From Osedax fenrisi (Eukaryota; Annelida; Polychaeta; Sabellida; Siboglinidae): a DNA stretch of 64,000 nt. Below, piece by piece: positions 38,141 through 50,297 of the stretch (its first letter is position 1; each line of letters begins with the position of its first letter). Location: NCBI GenBank assembly GCA_964019155.1, contig OZ025239.1, forward strand, positions 101,310,298 to 101,374,297. Direction: 5' to 3'. The translations under genes were made by a program, and so were the position numbers. The notes beneath the pieces are model-generated. The model was given only the letters and a program-made list of their open reading frames with translations, was not told where the DNA came from and did no database searches.

Positions 38141-38168
38141 AGCGCGACCCCTGATGTGCATACACATA

Positions 38169-38533
38169 TAGGGGACGTGAGGGGGTTTTGGTATATCTAA
38201 TTTGGCATTCGCTATGTACACCCTATAGTACACAGTACTCTGTGAATAATGAATCTTAGTATTTGTATTTTAGAATAATTATTAACATGATATTAATCTA
38301 ATATAGTAATCTCATATTTGTATATTATAATAACAAGTTTATGTATTATCAGTTCTAATAATACTAGTAAATATCGGTGAAATATGGTATGAGGGGGTTT
38401 TGGTCAATAGTTCCGAATGTGCTAATAGGTATCGCCCTCGTATATACTCAAATAATAAAAGTTAAATTAACTAATTCGCCGATTTATTAGGATATAATTC
38501 TATAATTCGATTATAATATGTAATACAAATGTA

Positions 38534-38566
<33 letters not shown>

Positions 38567-39069
38567 TCAACATTTTAATAAATGTGTCTAAAAACTACTT
38601 ATTACATTCATATACGTTTAATAATATGTTTTAATACACCACTTTGTATAATAGTTAGAGAATTAATTGTGCAAATTGTTGATCGTTGATTTGTTGATTC
38701 ATAGACCAAAACCCCTTCATGATATCTACCAAAACCCCTGCATAGCATATAGTATTGTCATGTAATCTTTATTCAATTATTATTTAGATTTTTAATTAAT
38801 TTGTTTTTCATTTTATGTAGAATATTGAGTAGTTTAATATAATATAAAAATTATCATAAAAATGTCATTAATTGTGTTGAAATTTACTATTAACTCTCCG
38901 ATATTTATTACAATAATATAGCAGAAAATTCACTTTTTACATAATCAATAATAATATTCAATAAAATAAAATTAATAATAATATAACACAGTTGTTAATG
39001 TAAAATATTTTCATATCTATTAAAATTGTGATTATATTTCCATCTACCAAAACCCCCTCACGTCACCTA
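38169..39069. mobile_element. Inverted-repeat element (TAGGGGACGTGAGG ends)
   Basis: Left end TAGGGGACGTGAGGGGGTTT, continuing TGGTA, is matched inversely at the right end (ACCAAAACCCCCTCACGTCA, then CCTA). TA precedes the left end. AGGGGGTTTTGGT-type motifs recur at about 38390 and, inverted, at 38703 and 38728. About 900 bp, non-coding. It begins eight bases after the hAT target duplication. Confidence 0.82.
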
Positions 39070-39120
39070 TGAACACCAACACATATATACATAACATATA
39101 TATAAATAAATATATATATA

Positions 39121-39149
<29 letters not shown>

Positions 39150-39156
<7 letters not shown>

Positions 39157-39310
39157 ACTCCTGATAAGTTGGACACATAAGGGACCAGGAGCCGGTTGCT
39201 CTGGAATATGTATATGATTGGCCAGAGACAAACCCCATCATGACAATCCAAAGACAATCCTTATTTATAGGGATTATTGGATTGCTCTGGGATTTTGATA
39301 ACATTTCCTA
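39150..39310. other. Possible transposon end fragment
   Basis: A G+C-richer segment starting AGTGAACTCCTGATAAGTTG. It faintly recalls pogo/Tigger-type ends, but no matching second end was found. Low confidence in the class. Confidence 0.3.
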
Positions 39311-39414
39311 GTTCAGCTCAAGTTCAGCTCAAGCTCAGCAATATTTCTAATAAAATCCTTATTTTACTTTTTCGAATATTTTCAAATATTCTAAATTAAT
39401 ATAATTAGGTACCT

Positions 39415-39560
39415 AAGTTAGAAATATGTACATAGGAGTTTATTTAGTTTCGGAAATCCCATTTAATTTCAATTAGAATTAATAGATAATATTTGTATAA
39501 TAAGTTAACACAACGATAAGTAAAGTGTTATATTAAGGGTACTACTTTTTTTTTTAATTT
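39415..39560 (+). repeat. Dispersed repeat matching 19080-19265
   Basis: Shares GAAATATGTA, ATTAGAA, TTAACACAACRATAAGTAA and GTTATATTAAGG in the same order. Non-coding. Confidence 0.6.
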
Positions 39561-39689
39561 AATTTTAAAATATATGTAAATATTATTAGAAATTACTTAA
39601 TTATACTATCATATTTTTTCTAATATAGTTAAATTATATTATCAATTATCATTAGTCTATTATATTATTTTATTTATTCATATTAACAC

Positions 39690-39837
39690 TAGGGGCGTTG
39701 GAACAATTTTGTATGTAGGGGGGACCAACCAATCAAAATAAATATTGTGGTAAAAGTGTGGGGGGGACCAATACATAGGAGGTACCCCTAGATTTTAAAG
39801 TGGGGGGGATATATCCACCCCTGTTGCAGTGCCCCTA
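39690..39837. mobile_element. 148 bp hAT-like MITE
   Basis: Ends TAGGGGCGTTGGAACA and (inverse of right) TAGGGGCACTGCAACA. The flanks ATTAACAC (39682-39689) and ATTAACAA (39838-39845) form an 8 bp target duplication with one mismatch. It is G-rich inside, with runs of six or seven G. The 8 bp duplication suggests a hAT helper. Confidence 0.8.
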
Positions 39838-39964
39838 ATTAACAAATAGGATGATATTAGTAATTATTCATATAAATATAAATTGGTAGATGAATTATTT
39901 GTTTAATATATTATATATATATCATAAGATAGTCTTAAAGATTATAATAGTATCATATAATGTT

Positions 39965-40480
39965 ATAATATAAAATTAATAATTCATTATTATTACAGAT
40001 AAAGTGGGAAGTATTATTTTATTTGTATTTGTTCTGTATTATATTTTGTTAAAAATTTGTTTTTGTTATAGAAAATTCGGGTTTTTTATATCTATATTTC
40101 AAATATACTATAATATAAAATTAATAATTCATTATTATTACAGATAAAGTGGGAAGTATTATTTTATTTTTGTTTGTTCGGTATTATATGTTTGTTTTAT
40201 ATATATTTTGTATATATGTTTCAAATGTATTATATTACTAAAATACAATATTAATAATTTTCTATTATTTCAGATTATAGTAATAAGTATTATATTGTTT
40301 GTTTCATAATATTATTGGTATGTTTTGTTATTAACTGTTTTTGTATAGGTATATTGGTTTATTTTATTTGTAACATGTTCTGTTTTTATATATAAATATA
40401 TGTTTCAAATTTATAATACAATTAAAATATAAAATTAATAAAGTACTACCTACTATTATTACAGATTTTGGTAAGTATTA
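39965..40480 (+). repeat. Four diverged tandem units with splice-like signals
   Basis: Units begin near 39970, 40110, 40245 and 40430. Each has AATATTAATAA-type DNA, a TTATTATTACAG or TATTTCAG acceptor-like motif, a short core (ATAAAGTGGGAAGTATTA or ATTTTGGTAAGTATTAC) and a TTTGTTTGTT tail. The first two are nearly identical. No coding sense was recognised. Confidence 0.7.
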
Positions 40481-40804
40481 CATTATTTGTTTGTTTCATT
40501 ATAGTATTGGTTTAATTGATTTTTAACATGTTCTGTTTATAATATATTTAAAATTTAACATTTAAATATTAAACTATATAACTAATAATTTATTACTAAA
40601 ACAGGGTACAAAGCTAAGAAGAATTCTATAAAGTTAAAGTAGAAATTTAATATTTCGATGCCACTTACAAAATAATGTATTTCATTTCTATTTTCGATTA
40701 TTTTTACGCTATCTTTTATTTCTATTTTGATCATTTTTCGTTTATTTTTACTATATGATTTATTTCTACTTTCGATTGTTTTTCGTTTATTTTTACGGTA
40801 ACTG

Positions 40805-40925
40805 TAAAACGTTTTAATTTCATATTATTCTTTGTTTATTTCTATAACGTATGTTATCGTTAGCAAATATTTATACTTTATACTTTCGATTATATTTTCG
40901 GCTATGTATTTGCTTAAATAAATTA
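40805..40925 (+). repeat. Dispersed repeat end, LINE-tail-like
   Basis: CTTTGTTTATTTCTATAACG through TATGTTATCGTTAGCAAATA and ACTTTATACTTTCGA is nearly identical to 61655-61755. Both end in TAAATAAA-type sequence followed by AT-rich tails, as LINE 3' ends do. Confidence 0.65.
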
Positions 40926-43095
40926 TCAATCAATAACATAATGAAATTTATAAATAATATATAAAATCACCATTAGTTAATATCAAAATAATATTCGTCG
41001 AATAGGTTATATTATTATAATAATTATATAATATATAATTAAATATTAATAAAATGTATATTATTCAGTTGCATACTATTAATTCTAATATTACAATTAC
41101 ATAGTATATCTATATAGTTTCATATATAATAAATCATATTTGTATAATATGATAAAAGAATAATAGGTCAAATGTTATATCATGAAATTTAATTCTATTC
41201 TAATTCTATTATAATTAAATTAAAACTAATAACACTATAAGTAATTATATACAATTAATAAAATCGATTGTGTAGTATATCGGTTAGATTGCTGTATACA
41301 ATTGTATATTAAAAAAAATATGCCTCCAAAGGGAATCATATAGCCAGTCTGCTACGACTCCTTAGGAGGCATATTTTTTTATTTTATAATATATATTTTT
41401 TTTAATATAAATAATAATAATATTACTATTTACAAGAAATTATTTGAATCCTTTTAAGAGGACAAGAATATTAATTATATAAACTATAAAATTATATAAA
41501 ACGAAACATAAAATAAATAAAATTCTATTAAATATTAATAATTTAATATTATTATTTAATATTTTATTAACATATATCTATTAAAAAAAATATATATTAT
41601 GAAATATATTGAACTAGAAAGTATTTTAAAGCTCTTTATAAGGTAATTATTATTATATAGTATATTATATATAAATATATATATACGTATATTATATATA
41701 TTATAATTATATACACCTATATATATATATAATATATTATAATTACTAGATATTATAATAATACAACTATGTAGATTCGTTAGTGTGAAACCCGCTTTCC
41801 TAACGTTCTTTAATGAAGCTCCATAGTTATATTCTAATATTATATATATATATATATTATATTATATAGGAATATAGGTCCTATATTTAATATTTTAATA
41901 TTTAATATTTTATCCTATGTATTTTAAATTTAATTAGGACACCTATTTGTTATCCTTATTTTTTCACATAAGTATCATAAAATTGTCCTAGTTTTATACA
42001 AATATTTTTCCAGAGCTATCCGAATGTCCTACACGAACAAATAGAGCTAAAAATTCCCAGAACAACCGATCTTCTATCTATCTTAGGCTATTTTTTGCTG
42101 GGATAGAACATTTATTTTTGTCCAAAGTAACCCGATTTACTGAGAATTATCCAGATATTGTCTCTGGATAGTGCTAGGACATATTTTATTTCCAGAGAAA
42201 CCGGTCCCAGGAAATGTGTTAGAAACGACTTATCCGAAAATAATAAGAATAAGTGAGACGTTGTTCATATATTAAAATTCATGTGTTCATGTATTCATTA
42301 TTACAATGTATAAAAATAATATTCATAATATATATAATATTATATAAATATATAATTTATCATTATTTATCCTTTAAACCATTATTTACAGTTTAATTTT
42401 TTTTCAAATTCTAAATATTTAGAGTACTACTCTGGTTTTAATTTTAAATATTTAAAGAAAATTGTTGATCCACTATATTTTAAATTTATTACTAAAGAGA
42501 AATCCAAATAATTATAAATGACATTGATGATGATAATGACGAAGTTAATAGTTAAGTTTATAGTAGATGTAATCACAACTAAAGTACACAACTGTTATTA
42601 TATATTTAATCTAATTACATAATTAATTGTATATTTATTTGTCTTCCTAGATACTGACACCATGTAATCAGATTTTAATTATGTTAATGATAAACTGTTT
42701 GAAAATGTAAATAAACTCATAATAAAGTATATATAAACTCTTATTGGTATTTATATATATATATATATATATATAGCAATGGTAAGTATAGCAACCAAAT
42801 AGACATACATTATTACCAATTATATAATACATATTAAATAACGTTATATAATATAAATATAATTACATATTTATCTATTAACAAATCAAAATATACATCA
42901 CAATACTCTTACTCGCAAATAAATGTAATAATTTGTTTACATATATTTATATATATTTATTCGTTAAACTTATTTACCAAATAGGCTTTCAGGTAAAATA
43001 CTTTATCATATATAATAAATAATATATAAATATCTTATATAAACTAATCACCCCCCCCCCCCTTAACTGAACAATGAAAATTTCTGTATACAAAA
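40926..43095. other. AT-rich intronic stretch
   Basis: Apart from a hairpin (41312-41380) and a G+C-richer segment at 41930-42240 that I could not classify, I see only low-complexity sequence and a run of about 12 C at 43051. Confidence 0.5.
41312..41380. repeat. Perfect 16 bp hairpin around a 37-base loop
   Basis: AAAAAAATATGCCTCC and its exact inverse GGAGGCATATTTTTTT flank a loop of ordinary base composition. The outer A/T part adds a few more pairs. Confidence 0.85.
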
Positions 43096-43215
43096 CTAAA
43101 TCTATTTCAGTGATTTTGATACTACTGTATGTAGAGTCAAGGGTTAATATTAATTACATTTCGTAGATATGGAATGTTATATATTTTCTTCGCAAAATAT
43201 CTGGTATTTTTATAT
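43096..43215 (+). repeat. Fragment of the 61824-62307 element
   Basis: ACTAAATCTATTTCAGTGAT with TTTGATACTACTG, and later GTTATATATTTTCTTCGCAA, match the minus strand of 61838-61945. Confidence 0.65.
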
Positions 43216-43319
43216 ATAACCTATAAAATACAACTCAAACTTTAGAAACTTATATCTTAGAAATTTTGTTTAGAGTTCCATGTAAAATTAAGTTTAAGGT
43301 TGAGGTTAATTAAAGTTTG

Positions 43320-44025
43320 TAAAAATATGGAAAATAGTGTTTCAAATAGTCAAACGAGAAAATAGTCATTTAATAAATTTGTATCCGATTATATATTAAT
43401 ATTTAATATAAAATAATAATAAATATAAATATTTATTAATTGTATTACTATTAATATCGATTTATCGACTTATCGTTATAGCTACAGATATATAAAAAAG
43501 GAATCTCATGATTCCTATATATAACGAAATATGTTGAAATCAATAAATATAAATAAATTTAAATCCATCGATAAATTCAATTTCAAATTTCGTATACATA
43601 CGTGTAAACATATATATTATATTGTTATCATGTTTGATATTTTTTTATATAGTAATTAATAAAGTATAAAATATAAAACACAAATTTCTAGAATATATAA
43701 ATCATATTAAAAGTTTGATATATAATAATTACTATTCGTAAACGAATATATAAAATGTATACATAATTTTAGAATCCATATTTTCATTATTTGAGAATTT
43801 ATACGATTATATTTTTTAATATATACGTTATAACTCTGATTCCCCAATATATATATTTTTATTATCACAAATGTTCAACGGAAAGGACATGATACTTGAA
43901 AATGATGAGCTCTAAAAACAAGTAGTGTGCGTTAAACTTCTATATATTCAGTGATATGGTACGCCCATAATGAGTCATTAGGCTAATGAATCATCAGCGT
44001 AGAATTATCAATATATATATATGTT
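43320..44025 (+). repeat. Dispersed repeat shared with 57600-58225
   Basis: About 700 bases in the same order and orientation, including GCGATTATATATTAATATTT-like, TTATCATGTTTGATATTTTT, AGTAATTAATAAAGTATAAA, GATTCCCCAATAT and ATCACAAATGTTCAA. The other copy lies inside an inverted-repeat element, so this one is probably a relic of the same family. Confidence 0.8.
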
Positions 44026-44889
44026 ATCTCGCGTGAAAATAAGTTTTCCAAAGAGAATGATAGTTCTCGTTAAGGGCAACACATTGAATTTAACATGGTG
44101 GAGATACGAAAATCATGTAATACTAAAAATAGATTCAATCTATGTATACTTCAAAATATCAATTAATTTTTTTTTATATATTATATAACTAATATTTATC
44201 TACACATATAACTATCAGTATGAGTTTTAATTTATTAAAATTATATTAAAAATGGACTAACATAATAGCTATTTCTAGAAAAAAAATTATGCAAGAAATT
44301 TCAATAAAATATAAAAACTATTATATATCATTGAATAATGTATTAGTTTTATATAGTTATATCTGAAGAGTAACATAATATTAATATACTGTGAAAATGT
44401 TATGTCATTTGAATAAGTATTTCTATAATCGAAAGTGGTTCAAACATAGATGGTAACAGTTTTTTTTTATTCAGAGATATTCACGTTTTAAAAATTAGAG
44501 ATTAGAAAAAATCATCATATTTATATGAACTATTTTTCAGTTCGTATTTATAAATGCTTATTTATGTCACTTTTAAGTATTTTTATGCACTGTGCGATAT
44601 ACCATTGTAAAAGAATTAATCAAATATTATGATTATTATATAAATAATATTTTATTTTTAAAATCAGGCCCTTAAGTTGTATTTATTCATAGGAATAACC
44701 ATAGATTTATAGTTAACATAGATCGGGATTGATATATCTTGCCAACGTAAAATTCTTCAACAGACATGGTACCTGGATTGGGGATTTTGGATTTTTAATT
44801 TTTGTAAATTTAAGATGGCCGACCACCACGTGATACATGATATTTCATAACAAATATTTAAATAAATAATATTTATATTTACATAATAT

Positions 44890-45247
44890 GGTTTATTTTT
44901 CTATATGCGCTTATAAAATGCATTTCGATTAAATCAAAATAAAATTTATATTTATTTATATTATATATTTAGAATGCACTATAATTGCATCACGTAATTT
45001 GATTAAATATTACTTTATATAGGTAATTTTAAATTATGATTTATCGGTGAACTTTTGAATTCTTAGATCGTTTTAATTTTTCTATATACGCTTATAATGT
45101 GCATTTCGATTATATCAAAATAAACATTTATATTATATATTTATACTGCGATATAATTGCAACATTTAATGTTATAAATAATAATTTATATAGGTAATTT
45201 TAAATTACAATTTTTCGGTGATATTTTAAAATTCTCAGATCGTTTAA
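44890..45247 (+). repeat. Diverged tandem duplication of about 180 bp
   Basis: Two units begin with TTTTTCTATAT-CGCTTATAA and GCATTTCGATTA, and end with TATATAGGTAATTTTAAATTA and CTTAGATCGTTT or CTCAGATCGTTT. Confidence 0.8.
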
Positions 45248-46192
45248 ATTTGTTTATAAATTGAATGTTGCTCTAATAGCAAAAGGTAAATGTCCAGAAG
45301 GAATAACTTTCTACATGTTTGTATTATATTAATACATTTAAATATTATTTTGAAATTAATACAATTATTTAAATAAACATGTAGATGTTATATCTAATTA
45401 TGTATGAAGTCAATAAATTAATACCCGCTTATTACACGTATGAAAATCAAATAATCATAGGAAATTTAATTTTAATTTCATAATTATAATTATTATAATA
45501 TGTTACACGATTATAATAACAAAAATCATATTAATATTATACACAATTATTATAAAAATACATATCTTATTATGATATAAATGATATATGATATGTAACG
45601 AGTTTAATGAATGTAATGAAAATGCATAAAAGTCTATCGGCTTACTAGAAATTAACGAATAATGCACCCTACATATAAATTATATATATATATAATTCTG
45701 AAGATGCATGCATCAGGTAACTATTTTAAGATGTATGGCTTACGCCATAGCTAAGTACATCAAAGAAAAAGTTTTAACGTGTTATAATTTTATGTATCGT
45801 GATTATTATAAAACTTACATATATTTATCTTTATTCTTTTATATAAGTATTATATAATTGTAATAGTATATAAATAAATAATGAAATTAATAAGCTATTA
45901 TAAATGGGTAAGTCGTCATAGTCTGTCTTAATGTATGTCAAACGGAAATTAGTTGTTGAAAATTAAATATCTAATTTCTTCAATTAAATTCGATGTCAAC
46001 TAGAATATAATAAAATTCTTCATTCATTCATGAATATAAATAATTATAATTTGCATTATATATACAATTATACTAATATTTATTTATTGAATACAATACA
46101 AATAGCTGATACAAATGGACCCCTAAGAAGTTATAGACTTGTACATGTGATAAAAACCAGTACAATATGAACACAGATCCTCGTAAGCTAAC
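45248..46192. other. SAC2 intron, nothing recognised
   Basis: AT-rich sequence without inverted repeats or open frames of note, ending at the donor of the exon at 46193. Confidence 0.55.
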
Positions 46193-46337
46193 CTGCCATA
46201 TATTTACTGCGACGAGAAATGATCGCCAGCGTCAGGGTGGCAATGGCTCCAGTTGAACTGATGCGTTGTTTACATTCTGTTTCTATGGATACGTAGCCGT
46301 GTACCACCACCAGGATCCACGACAGTACGTTCTCATC
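46193..46337 (-). CDS. INPP5F: SAC2/INPP5F homologue, exon with LAIISRRSxxxAG
   Basis: 145 bases after a CACCGCAG acceptor and before donor GTTAGC, phase 0 in and phase 1 out. It encodes DENVLSWILVVVHGYVSIET, matching the W-xx-P-xx-Q-GF segment of SAC2, and ATLTLAIISRRSKYMAG, matching the conserved SRRSxxRAG that precedes the RRGxD block. G+C content is much higher than in the neighbouring introns. Confidence 0.93.
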
Positions 46338-46938
46338 CTGCGGTGGTGTTTTACAAAGGTCAGAGGTTAAAGTGAAACCACATTAATTAGTATTCTCTCG
46401 AATTTTCTAATAATCGCATTTTTATAGATCAAACATAGGATATATTTGCGAATATTCAAAAATGCGGGTGAAATTACGCTTTCAAGTGAATATTTACAAG
46501 TGTGGCCTCACCTTTACAACGACGCTAACTAATGGCACACTATGGCATGCAATCGTTCATTAGTGTGATCAGTCCGGCGGTGTATGAACTAAATCATGAA
46601 TATCGTTTATGTCAACATGCTTTTGCGCTATATACAAGAATGTTTAGGGATTCTTTGTAGATCTCTATTTAGCTTGGATGGAAATGTTATCAGTCGTCAA
46701 TACCATGATGATATTTAGCACTAGTATCTACTATAGATACTATCTAGTACAAAAATTAGTACAATTTACATATATGCGATTGCATTTTATCTGTGAATCA
46801 TCTATATCATAGCGAAACTATTTATACAGTCATCGTTATAATTATAGTTATAATCAGTTGCACAATTTATTGATTCTATTGCATCATCATCATCATCATC
46901 ATCAACGATAGTTAATAATACACAGAGGATGCTATAAC

Positions 46939-47036
46939 CTCAGAATAATTGATGATGTCATCCATCATGTATTTATTCCAGAAGAATCTATCATCCGCAG
47001 ACCGCCATACACCTTTACGGCTATCGTTATCATTCA
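46939..47036 (-). CDS. INPP5F: SAC2/INPP5F homologue, exon with DDRFFWNKYM
   Basis: 98 bases, phase 1 in and phase 0 out (AATACAG acceptor, GTTATA donor). It encodes GVWRSADDRFFWNKYMMDDI. The DDRFFWNKYM stretch is characteristic of SAC2/INPP5F rather than SAC1, FIG4 or synaptojanin, and is the main reason for the symbol. The intron to the next exon is only 601 bp. Confidence 0.94.
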
Positions 47037-47406
47037 CTGTATTAGAATTAAATTATATAGGTATATGAAACTATTTATAAAATCGATAGAACTGCACTAA
47101 ATTAATTATTTATAAATGATAATCATGATGACAAACAAATACCTATATTCTCTATTATTATAATAACTATAGTATTAAATGCACGAGTGTTCATTCATAT
47201 ATTATATTATGCTAGGTCCTAAAATTATTTAAATATAAAATAAATTATGAAAAAACCCTACATTGACGATTATTTTGTAATAAACATATTTATTTGATAC
47301 ATACAAGCTAGAATATGATTAATTATAGTTAATTATAGTTAATTAAATGAATTTTTTGTATTTTTCTGTTTACAATCATATATATTTTTAATAAATAACA
47401 TTAAAT

Positions 47407-47437
<31 letters not shown>

Positions 47438-48867
47438 GTTAGTGTATAAGAAATAATGTGTATAATTATATTAAATTTAATAATAAAACTTCAGCATTAT
47501 TATTTATTATAATACTACTTATGAATATATCAAATTCATAATTAAGAATTATAAACTATAGTTTTACCAAATATATGTATATAAGTATAATTATTTGTAA
47601 TTCGTTATTAATTCATTAAATAATGTATTAATATATTAATCTATAATGCATTGATATATATATATATATATATTTTCTACAAATATTTTAATATAAAAAG
47701 ATATAAAAAAACACTAATAAATATTATCATGCTTCATAATGATATCAAATTAAAAGAAATATTAGTGTCAACAGACTATATCAGATTTAACATAGGATAA
47801 TATGGATAGGTGTAAATCTAATAGTGTGAATGCTTGAGTTTTTTCTGAAGCCACTGTTTCTAAAACATATGCCATCTGGAGATAGTCATGGAATATAATA
47901 TATCCAAGATATATTTATATACAAAATATATTTATTAGTTTCTATCTATTAATTATTAATTTAATTCATATAAATATGGAATACATATATTTATTTGCTA
48001 TGTATATATAATTATCATACTTTAGGAGTTATATGCCAATGATAAATATTTATATTATTACTAATGGTTTAGTAAGATTTACAACCACTGTCTGATAGCT
48101 GAGCTTTTATTACATAATGGTAATTATCCTGTCTGGTTGGGTAATTTTATTGTATGTTTATTTTGATAATGAATACAAGTATTATGTGCTATACACTTAC
48201 TTATTAACTGAGTGAATATCCACAATAGTATAACTTTCTCAAAATTAAAGTACAAATTAACTAATTATATATATGATATTATCAATAGTTATTAATTATA
48301 AATAATTAATGATTACCATGAATTCAAGTGATAATTTTAAAGTTAACATATCAACATATCACTTCATCATAATACTCTAAATTTGTTATAATAGAAATAT
48401 AATACTTAGTTCTCATTTGTAAATATATAGATATATAATATAAATAAATAGATTATCTAAACAGAATTCATTTCATAAATATGTATAAATAGTTAATTAT
48501 AGAAACATCTATCGGGGTCTCTGAGAAGATGATGATAATTATCATAATTATGACTTCATAAATGATATGTATAATGTCCTATTTATAATAAATAAAATTA
48601 CATTAATGTATTAATTTATAATATATAACAAAAGACAATTGTAGTAAATAGTAATCCAAGAGATTAATTATACAATATCACTATGGATAATAAATATTAT
48701 ACAATTTAATGACAATTATACAAAAATAACACATGTTATGAACACATCTTTAAAATAAACTTTATAAAATTAAAAAGTAAATATAAACTACTAGGTCACT
48801 ATAGGTCACTATATAATACTATATAGGTCACTATATAACATCTGCCCAACATAAATCGTTCTCCATC
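47037..48867. other. SAC2 intron, AT-rich
   Basis: Short (AT)n tracts at about 47410 and 47655. No recognised element before the LINE fragment at 48868. Confidence 0.5.
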
Positions 48868-48963
48868 CATGCTCCAAAAATCTGGAATGGTCTCCCTCAC
48901 CATATCCGATCAATTGACTCAAATATTCGAGTCAAAGCTCAAAACATACTTTTTTCCCAATAA
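48868..48963 (+). pseudogene. LINE C-terminal fragment
   Basis: Encodes HAPKIWNGLPHHIRSIDSNI, the APKIWNxLP block near the end of CR1/L2-type proteins. A one-base shift follows, after which another frame reads ESKLKTYFFP, the usual ending. Antisense within a SAC2 intron. Confidence 0.75.
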
Positions 48964-49282
48964 ATACATTGAAAAGCACGTCCTAAAACTTCCATAAAGA
49001 AGTTGATGGAAGTTCCTAAACCAATTAGGTAACAGGTAACTATAGTATAAACAATATATAAACTATATAATCACATCTTATAACTTTACAAACTAATAGA
49101 ATAGTAGTGAAATATCATAATGTAATATGATGGTTATGCCTACATATTCAGGCGTGATATTATATAAAACAATTACAAATGAATGATATGATCTCAATTG
49201 AGGGATATTAGTTGTGTTCTTAGACGTAAGATTATTCGATAATATGTGATTGTTAGAATTTGTATGTGTGTGATTAAAATAC

Positions 49283-49364
49283 CTTTCTTTTCTACACGTG
49301 TGGTGAGATCCTTGGTTAACGAGAAGTAGAAACTCTTAGTGTCAGTGAACAGGCGAATCACTTC
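49283..49364 (-). CDS. INPP5F: SAC2/INPP5F homologue, exon with SFYFSLTKDLT
   Basis: 82 bases between CTGACAG and donor GTATTT, phase 0 in and phase 1 out. It encodes EVIRLFTDTKSFYFSLTKDL followed by TTRVEKK, the SFYYSLTYDLT segment that opens the Sac domain. LINE 3' fragments lie on both sides in the flanking introns. Confidence 0.93.
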
Positions 49365-49469
49365 CTGTCAGTAATAAGTAAGTACATCATTCAAAACCTC
49401 TATTATTAATATAAACTCATTAAGGATAATTCATTTCTGTGTACCATGTATTATCTTCCTCTATCAATT

Positions 49470-49665
49470 AAGAATTAAAAACTCACCTTTTCTCACCTTA
49501 TGAATGATACATTTAACCCTTATTTATTTTCCATCGTTTATTTAATCCATGTAATCACATATTTTTTATGAATGTGTACACACCTTTGTTAACGTTTTTT
49601 TTCCGTTTAAAAAGTGTTTAAATAAAATTTAATAATAATAATAATAATAAAATAATAATATTGTA
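49470..49665 (+). pseudogene. LINE 3' end with AAT tail
   Basis: Starts with ELKTHLFSPYE, the typical C-terminal end of these LINEs. A 3' UTR, GTGTTTAAATAAAA (shared with the LINE at 1822-1842) and an (AAT)n tail follow. Confidence 0.75.
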
Positions 49666-49740
49666 TATTAGATACAATAGTGTGATCAAAAGTGTATATG
49701 ATATTTTTATAAACTCATTTATTAAATTTACTAAACTAGT

Positions 49741-50237
49741 TTTATGGGGTGGCGAAACTTTCATTTTTTTATTTTTTGTTTACTTTAGTTTTATTTTTAA
49801 ATATCAAAATGTAGTTTATTATCTAAATAATGATGTTTAACATATTATTTAAAAGTAAATACAAGTATAATAAATTTGAGTTTTTAAAATTTCCTTTCAA
49901 TGTTGAACCCTTTGATGTATTTCATCATTAGATAATTAAAATATATGCATAAATTCTATAGATACAAATATTTTTCATAATATAAATATTTTACAAAATA
50001 TGTATATTTTTGAATTTTAAAATATTTGTATTAGTAAAATCCAGTATATATTCGTTTTATTCATCTTACATCTAACAATATCGGCATTATATAAATTTTT
50101 TATATATAAATACTATCTAAATAATTAAACAAAAATTAAAAAAAGAAATTAAATCTTAAGAGATGGTACGATTATAGTGGACCCATTTTTCCTCTTTATT
50201 TTACATGTAAAGTGATAAAAGTTTCGCTGCCCCTTAA
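49741..50237. mobile_element. MITE with GGCGAAACTTT ends
   Basis: GGGGTGGCGAAACTTTCAT at the left and the inverse of the right end, GGGGCAGCGAAACTTTTAT, match with few differences. The interior is AT-rich and non-coding. A TTA or TA target duplication is possible but not clear. Confidence 0.75.
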
Positions 50238-50251
50238 TGGATATGTATCTT

Positions 50252-50297
<46 letters not shown>

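Larger units (their letters stand above)
34775..38153 (-). mobile_element. hAT-type DNA transposon, complete ends with 8 bp target duplication
   Basis: Ends CAGGGGTC and GACCCCTG are exact inverse repeats of the hAT type, and ATGTGCAT is duplicated exactly on both sides (34767-34774 and 38154-38161). The sequence TTGACTGCACA recurs just inside the ends: once on the left (about 34799) and three times on the right (about 38066, 38088 and 38128), all on the plus strand. This is like subterminal sites bound by hAT transposases. The transposase lies on the minus strand and is broken. The element is 3379 bp, in the SAC2 intron and antisense to the LINEs. Perfect target repeats suggest insertion was not ancient, yet the ORF is decayed, so a helper may have mobilised it. 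Confidence 0.92.

Noticed and set aside
41765..41835. Self-cleaving ribozyme or structured RNA (AACTATG...CATAGTT with CGTTAG/CTAACG)
   Set aside because: Two short stems are possible but the hammerhead core (CTGATGA with GAAA at proper spacing) is absent; too weak to call.
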